Shown here piece after piece: positions 1-7,000 of a DNA stretch of 10,622 bases. Made by a program: the position numbers and the translations under genes. Origin of the DNA: Planctomycetota bacterium (GTDB lineage Bacteria; Planctomycetota; UBA8742; JACQVU01); assembly GCA_016209585.1 (NCBI GenBank), contig JACQVU010000408.1, positions 1 to 10,622 of the forward strand, in the 5' to 3' direction. Position 1 is the first letter of the stretch; every line of letters begins with the position of its first letter. The notes under the pieces are model-generated. The model was not told the DNA's origin. It saw only the letters and a program-made list of their open reading frames with translations, and made no database searches.

Positions 1-107
1 GGCGCGGCGGCTGGGGGCGGCGTCGCCTTCGCGGTCTCAGCCGCGTGGCCGTGCTCGACGTCGCGCGGCTGCCCCGCGACCACCACGGACGGCGCGCGCC
101 CGCTCAT
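1..107 (-). CDS. Partial unknown protein, N-terminus only
   Basis: This is the first 35 codons of a gene that continues past the left edge. ATG lies at 107-105 and overlaps the TGA of the preceding gene in an ATGA arrangement. A GGAGA-type ribosome binding site sits a few bases upstream (GGAG, 4 nt spacing). The readable N-terminus begins MSGRAPSVVVAGQPRD, continues through a His/Ala/Glu stretch and enters a Pro/Ala run. The frame is open to the edge. There is no signal peptide or membrane segment in the visible part, so the product may begin in the cytoplasm, unlike the exported proteins upstream. The opening looks like a disordered Ala/Pro-rich leader. I do not recognise a family. The call rests on the coupled start and the open frame, and the function is unknown. 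Confidence 0.6.
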   Translation of the reverse strand, partial: MSGRAPSVVVAGQPRDVEHGHAAETAKATPPPAAA

Positions 108-1177
108 GGCTCTCCGGAGGCCGCGCGCGCGAGCCAGTCGAGGAAGTCAGGGCTCGCCAGTCGATAGACCTTGTCCGGTTCCGGCGCGTTCGGGTTTCTT
201 GGGGGCTTGTCCCGCGCCTCAGACTCCGGGACGTTCGGGTCCGGCTTCTCCGGCTCCCATGCCAGCAGGACCGGGAACGGTTCGCCGACTCCGCTCCCTC
301 CGCCCGGCGGGGCGAGGCTCACGGTGACCTCCTGTTCCGACGTGCCGGCCTCCAGGTCTTTCTTCTCCGGGCCGACCGAGATCACGCGCACGCGCCCCGC
401 GGCCTCGGCGAGACGGGCGAGGGTTTCCTCGGCCGATGGCCCGCCCTCGGCCGGGGCGATCAGGCCGCCGAGCCACGTCGCGGCCGGGGAGGGCTGCTCG
501 CCGGCCGCCCGCCGCGTCAGCGCGGCCACCGCGTAGCGGTCGCGCCGGCCGCAGGCGTCGGCGAGAAACCGGACGCTGGCCACGGCGTCCGCGGGCGGCG
601 GTTCGCCCGGAGAGGGGTCGAACCCATCCAGGAGCCAGCGCCCCTCGCGGAAGAGCACGCCGGCGCGCCACTGCACGGCGTGGCCCGCGCCGGTCTCGAA
701 AGGCGCGAAGGAGACCAGGAAGGTGTCGAACGCTTCGTAGCCTCCGGGGTTGTTCGGAAGCGGTTCCCCCCACCGCTCGGCGACCACGGGCAGGCTGGGC
801 ATGGTGTACAGGTAGTCACGAAACAACTCCCGCCAGCGGAGGAAGGCCGCGGCCCGTGGGGAGGCGTCGGCCGCGGTCGATCCCGCGGGGAGGGCGTCGG
901 GCAGCCGCGCCAGGAGGCTGGAGGAGAGCACCTTGTTCAGTTCCTGCGCGCGCCCTTCCCGGCAGACGCGGGCCAGCGCGTCCACCGGCGTCTGGGGCGT
1001 CGAGGTGGGCGCGTACTCTTTGTCATCCTCCACGTCGTACATCGCCGGCGGGTAAGTGAAGTCGCCGAAGCACCCGCCCGCCAGCGCAAGGCCGGCGGCG
1101 AGCAGCCATGCCCGGGCGACGCACGCGGATGGCTCACGCCCAGACGCGGAAGGCGCGAAGACTTGGACGACGTTCAT
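104..1177 (-). CDS. Predicted lipoprotein with two probable NTF2-like-type halves
   Basis: This encodes a 357-residue predicted lipoprotein of unknown function. I chose ATG 1177 because it overlaps the upstream TGA as ATGA; an in-frame GTG at 1210 would add 11 residues inside the previous gene. The N-terminus has an Arg (R22), a hydrophobic stretch (about 24-33) and a lipobox-like ALAGGC ending at C36, suggesting secretion and lipidation. An acidic segment (DVEDDKEYAP) follows. The rest looks like two similar alpha+beta halves. The first half runs about 55-190, starting with a helix in PVDALARVCREG and ending in a strand like WRAGVLFREGRWLLDGF. The second runs about 195-300, ending PFPVLLAWEPEKP. 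A charged, Pro-rich tail ends in DFLDWLARAASGEP. This layout resembles tandem NTF2-like domains, which is inferred from the helix/strand pattern only. No catalytic residues are evident. No clear Shine-Dalgarno precedes the ATG, so translation probably depends on coupling to the upstream gene. Confidence 0.8.
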   Translation of the reverse strand: MNVVQVFAPSASGREPSACVARAWLLAAGLALAGGCFGDFTYPPAMYDVEDDKEYAPTSTPQTPVDALARVCREGRAQELNKVLSSSLLARLPDALPAGSTAADASPRAAAFLRWRELFRDYLYTMPSLPVVAERWGEPLPNNPGGYEAFDTFLVSFAPFETGAGHAVQWRAGVLFREGRWLLDGFDPSPGEPPPADAVASVRFLADACGRRDRYAVAALTRRAAGEQPSPAATWLGGLIAPAEGGPSAEETLARLAEAAGRVRVISVGPEKKDLEAGTSEQEVTVSLAPPGGGSGVGEPFPVLLAWEPEKPDPNVPESEARDKPPRNPNAPEPDKVYRLASPDFLDWLARAASGEP

Positions 1178-2010
1178 CGGGGGGCCGGGGATGGCCGGCC
1201 GGCGAGCCACTCCGGGTCGTCGAGGCGCCAGGCGAGCAGCCCCTCGGCGGGCGAGCCGCGCGCCAGGGGGTCGCTCTCCTGGCGGAGCCGCATCGTCCTG
1301 GTGAACGGGGTCGCGCCGGCCGGCGCGGCGCCGGGGTTGGGTTCGAGGACGATGGTGAGCGCCCCGTCGTGGAAGCGTGTCGTGCGGGCGTCGTAGGCGG
1401 CGAAAAGCGCGCGCAGAGCCTCTATCGTCCCCGACAACCCCGCGCCCGGCGGCAGACGCTCGCCGAGCGAATGCAGCATGCGCGCGGAGAGGATACCGTA
1501 GAACCGCTCGCGCGGGGGAGGATCGCGCGCCACGACCGCCAGCAGTTCGTCGAAGATCGCGGCGCCGGTGTCCTCCCGAGGCTCGAACGCCGCCCAGGCG
1601 TCCACCCGCCAGTCCGGTGGCGAGCCTTCGCGCGTCATGTAGAGGACAACGGGCTGTGTCCAGCCGGGCGCCGACGTGGCCACCAGCACGCGGGTGTGGC
1701 TGTCGGCCGCGGAGGTCTCATCCTCCGCCAGCACCGCGCAGCCCGCGCCCCCGAACACGGCGCGCGCGCCGCGAAAGAAACTCTCGCGCTCTTCCCCGCC
1801 GGCGGCGGTCACCGCGGCTGCCCGCTCAGCCGACAGGCGTCGCAGCAGGGCGTCGCCGTCCGACCCGGCGGCGGCGAAAAACGCCTCGGCCGCGGCGCGC
1901 GGCGCCGACCCGCACCCGGCCGCCGCGCCGAGTGCGAACAGGGCCGCCGCCATCGCGGCGAACCCCGCGCGCGCTTCCCGCGCAGCCGCTGCCCGCCCCG
2001 CGCCGGTCAC
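1174..2010 (-). CDS. Predicted lipoprotein, related in layout to its downstream neighbour
   Basis: This encodes a 278-residue predicted lipoprotein of unknown function. The GTG start at 2010 overlaps the previous gene's TGA as GTGA and has a strong GAGGGG ribosome binding site 5 nt upstream, inside the end of that gene. The signal peptide has Arg residues at 6, 11 and 14, a hydrophobic core at about 17-31 and an AAGC lipobox ending at C33. Two halves follow. Residues about 38-150 begin with a helix (AAEAFFAAAGSDGDALLRRL) and end in strands including VVLYMTREG and WRVDAWAAFEP. Residues about 155-278 begin IFDELLAVVARD, contain a helix IEALRALFAAYDA and end LLAWRLDDPEWL. The helix-then-strands pattern resembles tandem NTF2-like folds, and the LLAW ending matches the next gene's LLAW, hinting at duplication. 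This is inference from pattern. No active-site motif is seen. Confidence 0.82.
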   Translation of the reverse strand: MTGAGRAAAAREARAGFAAMAAALFALGAAAGCGSAPRAAAEAFFAAAGSDGDALLRRLSAERAAAVTAAGGEERESFFRGARAVFGGAGCAVLAEDETSAADSHTRVLVATSAPGWTQPVVLYMTREGSPPDWRVDAWAAFEPREDTGAAIFDELLAVVARDPPPRERFYGILSARMLHSLGERLPPGAGLSGTIEALRALFAAYDARTTRFHDGALTIVLEPNPGAAPAGATPFTRTMRLRQESDPLARGSPAEGLLAWRLDDPEWLAGRPSPAPR

Positions 2011-3755
2011 TTGCGCCCCTCGTTCAGCCCCTGAATGAGCCGCCGGAGCCGTTCCTGCAACTCCTGGAGCCGCTGGTCCGCTGCGGCCCCGTCTTCCTCG
2101 CCCGTGGCCGGGACGTCCGGCTCCGCCGCCCCGCCCGGACGGTCAGGCGCCTGACCGCCCGGCGCGGGGGAGACCGGTTGACCGCTCGCGAAGGCCGCCA
2201 GCGCGTCTCTGGCCGCGGCCGCGGCCGCCACGACGTGGCCCGCGTCGGCGCCCCGCACACCGGGTGACTTGGCGTCGCCGGAAGCGCGGGCCGTGAGGTT
2301 CTCCATGGTGAAAGGCTCGGCGCACTCCTTGCCAATGGCGTCGTCTTCCATCTGCTGGGTGATCAGCGAGCGATTCGAGTAGTAGAGGTCAAGGTAGCCG
2401 ATGATGACGGCGTAGGCGTTGGTCTTCCGCAGCGCTTCCAGGTCGCCGTCCTCTTTCAACCAGGCGAATTCCGACGCGCCGCTCCCGCTGTTCCGCCCGT
2501 ACCCTTCGCAGATCGCGCGGCGCAGATAACGCAGCCCCTCGTCAACCCGGTTCGCCTTCGAAAAGACACACGCGACGTTGTAATAGGTTCCGGCGAGCAC
2601 GCCGCGCGTGGCCGCGGCGACGCCGACCCCGCCTCCACCCCCGGGAACACCACGGTTGGCGTTGGCGCTCGCCTGCTTGAGCACTTGCTGCGCGTACGCC
2701 CGGTATTGGTCGACCGCCCGCTCCGGCTGATCGTCGCGGCACAGGAGCCGCGCCACCTCGAAGTAGAGGTAGGTGTCGCCCCGGCTCTGCTGCGCCACCT
2801 CCAGTTCCACGATGGCCTCGCGCAGCATCTCCGGCTCGCCCAGCCGGTGCAGCGAAAGCGCCAGGGCGCGCACGTCCGGCCGCTCCGCCGAAAGCCGTTC
2901 GTCGTTGGCGGCGGCCAGCCACGAGTCGCGAATGGCGATCAGCGCGCGGCGGGCGGTGGCACGGTCCGCCTCCGTGACCCGCGGCGCGTCGGCGAAGTCG
3001 CCCAGCGCGTCGAGATACGCCGTTTCTCCCCGGCTGGCGGCGAAACGTCCCGCGGTGGTTTGCCCTCGCGCCAGTTGACCGAGGGCGATGGCCGAGGCCC
3101 GGCCATACCTGGCCGCCACCGCGAACTGGCCGTCGTAGTACCCGCCCACCGGCGAGGCGCTCAACTTGTCGCTGATCGCTTTCGCCACCTGCTGCGCCAC
3201 GATGTCGAAAAGCCCCGCCTGTCGCAACGCGGCCTCGAACGCGCCGTCATCCTCCGGCGATCCCAACACCTCGTGCGCCAGCAGTCGCTCCAGCATCGCC
3301 GGATGCCCGTTCACCATCTCCAGCGCCAACCGCCGCGCCTCGGTGGCCACCACCGTGTCCTCGTCGCGGGTCAGCGCCAGGATGGTCTGCTCGAAGGAAG
3401 CGTCACTCAGCCCTTGAAGAATCGTTTTGTCGTCAGAGCGCCCCAGCGCCTCGACCGCCGCGCGCCGCGTCGCCCGGTCGGTCGCCCGCAGCATCCCCGG
3501 AAGCAGCGCCCGAAGTTCGGCCGCGTAGGTCTTGCCGGCCAGTTCCCTTAACGCCGAGCGGCGATCGGAATCGTACCGCGACGCCGCGCGCAGAAAGAGG
3601 TCCCGCGCCTGGGCCAGGCGCCCCTCGTCCATCGGCGCCGCGCCGCCCCCCGGCGCTCCGGCCGGCTCCTCCCCGTGGACGGCGCCACACGCCCCAAGAA
3701 CCAGCGCCACCGCCACGGCTGGCCACACGAACGGAATGAGGGTCACGCGCGCCAT
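2007..3755 (-). CDS. Exported HEAT/TPR repeat protein, probable lipoprotein
   Basis: This encodes a 582-residue helical repeat protein. ATG 3755 is preferred because it opens a signal peptide and is preceded by GAGG with 6 nt spacing; the reading frame extends upstream to 3920 but with no signal. The signal core spans residues 6-20, followed by lipobox LGAC (C23). A Sec cleavage after AVHG (28) is an alternative. Residues about 42-195 are short Ala/Leu/Arg-rich helix pairs like HEAT repeats. Residues about 300-420 are TPR-like, including an EVARLLCRDDQPERAVDQY segment and a YYNVACVFSKANRVDEGLRY segment (about 388-419). That second segment is followed by the WLKEDGDLEAL ending common to TPR arrays. 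A Gly-rich loop (about 369-379) separates the two. Residues about 480-555 are Pro/Ala-rich, and the last ~20 (QRLQELQERLRRLIQGLNEG) look like a coiled coil. This is the first gene of the minus-strand operon. Such repeats usually mediate protein binding; a scaffolding role at the envelope is inferred. Confidence 0.85.
   Translation of the reverse strand: MARVTLIPFVWPAVAVALVLGACGAVHGEEPAGAPGGGAAPMDEGRLAQARDLFLRAASRYDSDRRSALRELAGKTYAAELRALLPGMLRATDRATRRAAVEALGRSDDKTILQGLSDASFEQTILALTRDEDTVVATEARRLALEMVNGHPAMLERLLAHEVLGSPEDDGAFEAALRQAGLFDIVAQQVAKAISDKLSASPVGGYYDGQFAVAARYGRASAIALGQLARGQTTAGRFAASRGETAYLDALGDFADAPRVTEADRATARRALIAIRDSWLAAANDERLSAERPDVRALALSLHRLGEPEMLREAIVELEVAQQSRGDTYLYFEVARLLCRDDQPERAVDQYRAYAQQVLKQASANANRGVPGGGGGVGVAAATRGVLAGTYYNVACVFSKANRVDEGLRYLRRAICEGYGRNSGSGASEFAWLKEDGDLEALRKTNAYAVIIGYLDLYYSNRSLITQQMEDDAIGKECAEPFTMENLTARASGDAKSPGVRGADAGHVVAAAAAARDALAAFASGQPVSPAPGGQAPDRPGGAAEPDVPATGEEDGAAADQRLQELQERLRRLIQGLNEGRK
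2016..2021 (-). promoter_or_regulatory. Ribosome binding site fixing the GTG start at 2010
   Basis: On the minus strand this reads GAGGGG, followed by 5 nt and then the GTG at 2010. It lies within the last codons (Glu-Gly) of the upstream gene. Its position supports the GTG start over the in-frame ATG 19 codons further in. Confidence 0.65.
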
Positions 3756-3853
3756 CGTCGGCCTCACAAGAAAGCGTCCCTTCGCACCCGCGCCCAACCA
3801 GCCCGACCCGCGGAGCGACGGCTGGGCGGACGCCGCCCCAAGATCCCACGGGG

Positions 3854-3859
3854 ATTGTA
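3854..3859 (-). promoter_or_regulatory. Candidate -10 element for the minus-strand operon
   Basis: On the minus strand this reads TACAAT, matching 5 of 6 positions of the bacterial -10 consensus TATAAT. It lies about 100 bases upstream of the ATG at 3755 in a locally AT-richer patch of an otherwise GC-rich region. No good -35 hexamer is present at 17-18 bases, so this is a weak prediction from sequence alone. Confidence 0.3.
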
Positions 3860-3952
3860 CCCTATTCGCCCGCGTGCATTCACCACGGAGCATCGGGCGG
3901 CGGTATCGAGGCGCGCACAAGATCGAACTGCACCCGAGAGCCGGAGGGGGAA

Positions 3953-3981
3953 TTTACCCGTCGGGGCGGTTGTGGTAACGT
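3953..3981 (+). promoter_or_regulatory. Candidate promoter for the plus-strand operon
   Basis: TTTACC at 3953-3958 matches 4 of 6 positions of the TTGACA -35 box. After a 17-base spacer comes TAACGT at 3976-3981, a poor -10 match (3 of 6) but preceded by TGG, as in extended -10 promoters. Transcription would start about 90 bases before the ATG at 4080. The evidence is weak because the lineage's sigma-factor preferences are unknown. Confidence 0.22.
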
Positions 3982-4079
3982 CAGCCGCCGGGCTTGGGCG
4001 ACGCGCGGAGGGGGCGAGCAAGCGCATCGTGACGACAGCCCGTCGGGGCAAGTTGGCGTCCGAACTAGAGGCCAGGCGT

Positions 4080-7000
4080 ATGCGGCCGCGCGATCACAAG
4101 TTCCCGTTCGTGTTTTGGCTCCTGGCGCTCGTCGTGACGACGGTGATCGTCGCCGGGTGCGGCTTCGTCAGGCTCGACGACGTGCGCGACATCCTCCTGC
4201 ATGAAAAGAAACATGGCCGCCACGCGCCCCCGCCGGCGGCTGTGCCGGAGACGACGGTGGTGGGGAAGGTGATCGCCCCGGGTTGGCCGCTCTCGCGGAT
4301 GGCGGTCTTCGCGCTCATCGAGGGGCACGACGCGCCCATTTTCAACGCGCTGCCGGAAGGCGGCGACTTTGTCTTCAAGTTGGCGCAGTGGCGGGCGGAC
4401 GGGGTCGTCCGGTTCACCGTGGTGACGCTGGACGACAACACCACCCGCCTGACCCGCAACGACCGGGTGCGCGGCGGCCCGGGAGAGGTGGTGGTGGCGC
4501 CCCTGACGCTGCCAGCCCAGGGGCCGCAACCGACGCCGCCCGCCGCGCCCTCGTGGGGCGAGGTGCGCAACCTGTTCGATACCCCCGGCCAGGCCGCCGC
4601 CGACCGCCTGGAAGTGCTCTGGCGCGATGAGTCTTCCGACGAAGAGGCCTTCATCATCCTTCGCCGCCAGCCGCCGGGGCCGCTGCTGGAGGCGGGGCGG
4701 ACGCCGCCCAACGTGACCTCGTTCGTGGACCGCGGCCTCTCGCCCGGAACCTCGTACGCCTACGTGGTGGCCGCGTTGAACGGCGTCGGCCGCGCCCAGA
4801 CCCTCGACGAACGATCCGCCGTCACCGGGCGCGAGCCGCAAAAGACGGCGACCCGCCTGGAGATCGTCGGCGCGCCCAAGTCCGCCGCCGCCGGCGAAGC
4901 CCTCACCGCTGACGCCCTGCTCCGCGACGAGCAGGGCCGGCCGATGCCCGGCTACACCCTGCACCATCGCTTCGGCGAGGGGCCGTGGGCCACCGTGCTG
5001 ACCGACGGCGCCGGCGCCGCGCGCCTCGCTCTCACCGCCCCCACGCCCCCCGCCACCCAGCGGCTGGCGCTGCGCGTGGTCTTCCGGGGCATCGCGGAGT
5101 TCCTGCCGTCGGAAGCCGCGGTCGACATCGCCGTCTCCCCACGCCCGACCCCCCCGTCGGCGCCGGGGGAGTGCGTGGCGAGCGCGGTGCTCGACGGCGG
5201 GCGCGCTTCGGAGACCTCGTTGCGTGTGTCGTGGCGCGACCTCTCGTCGAACGAAACCGGCTTCGTGGTTCACCGCTCGCGTGACGGGAAGGCGTTCGCG
5301 CCGCTCCGCACGGTCCCCGCCGACATCAACTCCTGCCTCGACGCCAGCCTGGAACCGGGCGCCACGTACCATTACCAAGTGGTGGCCTACAACGACGCCG
5401 GCGAGTCCGCGACCTCCAACCGCGCCTCGGCCACCACCGCGTCGTCCCCACCGCCCGCGCCCGCGCAGGTGACGCTGACGGCGCGCGAGGCCGCCGTCAC
5501 CGCGCCCGGCCCGATCCGGCTGGATATCTCCCTCTCCGCCTCCGGCCGGCCGCTGGCGGAGGCGACGGTGGAGGTGGAGGTGGAGGTGGACGGCACGCGG
5601 CTCGCGGCCCGCACGGATGGATCGGGGCACGCCACGCTGATCTACCCGGTTCCCGAAGACCTGCCGGCGCGGCGCGAGTGCGTTTTCGTCGCGCGATTCA
5701 AGGGAGACAAGACCGTCACCGCCGCCGAGAGTTCCGCGCTGCGCGTGACGGCCGACCCGCGCCCCGCGCCGCCGCCGGAGGCGCCCGGCGGATTGGTGGC
5801 GCGCAACGTGCCCGGGCCGGGGGCGGCGGGGAACTCTCCCTATGAACTGGAGATCGCCTGGAAGCACGACGGCGCGCGCGCCGCCGGCTTCGCCGTCTAC
5901 CGCGGCGTCGGCGACAAGTCCGGCGGGGCCGCCCCGCCCGCCGACTTGGCGCGGGTGACCACGCTGCCGCTCGCGGCGCGTTCGTGGCGCGACCCCGGTC
6001 TGGCGCCGGGAAGCGTGTACTGGTACGCCGTCACCGCCACGGCCGCGCGTGGAGAGGGCGAGTCGGTGCGCTCCAACACGGCGCGCGGCGCGACCGACAT
6101 CCCGAAGGCCGAGCGTCGTGTCGCCCCGACGCCGCCGGCTCCGTCCGCGACCACGGCGCAGCCCGCGCCCGCGCCCAACCCCCCGACGCCCGCGGCGCCG
6201 CCGACCCCGCCGAGGAACGACCCGAAGCGGCCCGACCTGGTTCTCGCGGCGGAGGCCGCGGTGGTCCAAAGCGGCGACCCCGTGCGGCTGACGCTGAAAC
6301 TGACCGCCGCGGGCGCGCCGCTGGTCGGCGCGGCGGCGCTGATCAGCCGTGACGGCAAACACTGGCGCAGCGTGGAGATGGGGGCGGACGGCGGGACGAC
6401 GACGGCCGACGAGACCCAGCCCTTCTATGGCGACGAGCGGACGGTGGTCTACGCCGCCTCCTACTCCGGCGCGCCGGGCCGGTTCGAGGCCGCCACCGGC
6501 GGGCCGGTCAGCGTGCGGCTGGTGCCCCGTCCGGTGACGCCCACGGCGCTGCTGCTGGCCCCGGCCGCGGCGCGCGTGACGGCCGGCGACGCCGTGTCGC
6601 TGAAAGTCACGCTGCTGGCCGTCGGCGCGCCGCTGGCCGGGAAGTCAGTGGCCGTGTCGCTGGGGGGCGCGGCGTGGAAGACGGCCGTGACGGGGCCGGA
6701 CGGCAGCGCCACGCTCACCCATTCCACGCCGGGGGAGGCGACGGAGGCGGCGTCGTTGTCGTTCAGCGCCTTGTTCACCCCCACGGAGGCCGGCCTGGCC
6801 TCCTGCGGCGCGCCGCCGGTGGTGGTGGAGGTGGTCCCGCTTCCCGCGCGTCTCGAATGGGTCGGCGGCCAGAGTTCCGCCGATTCCGTGCGCCCCGGCC
6901 AGAAGGGAGTGCGTCTGCTCTTCACCGCCGCCAACAACGGCGGAGCGCCGGCGCGGGAACTGTCGGTCACGCCGGTGGCGCAGATTATTGACGCCGCCGG

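Larger units (their letters stand above)
3756..4079. other. Divergent intergenic region between two operons
   Basis: These 324 bases lie between two divergent starts (ATG 3755 minus, ATG 4080 plus) and should hold promoters for both gene sets. Reading frames cross the region on both strands. Their products lack signal peptides where the downstream genes clearly begin with them, so I treat the region as non-coding. Two candidate promoter elements are listed separately. I see no obvious inverted repeat, RNA gene or terminator. Confidence 0.65.

Noticed and set aside
3756..3920. Upstream extension of the HEAT/TPR protein to 3920
   Set aside because: The signal peptide with LGAC begins at ATG 3755, which has GAGG upstream. 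The extension lacks features and crosses the promoter region.
3675..4079. Upstream extension of the giant lipoprotein to an earlier start
   Set aside because: It would bury the signal peptide and lipobox 135 residues inside the protein. The ATG at 4080 has a ribosome binding site and gives a proper exported N-terminus.
4065..6362. Very long open frame (765 codons) on the minus strand opposite the giant lipoprotein
   Set aside because: It lies antisense to a gene with a clear signal peptide and recognisable domains. Its product is Arg/Gly-rich with no motif, as expected for the shadow frame of high-GC codon usage.
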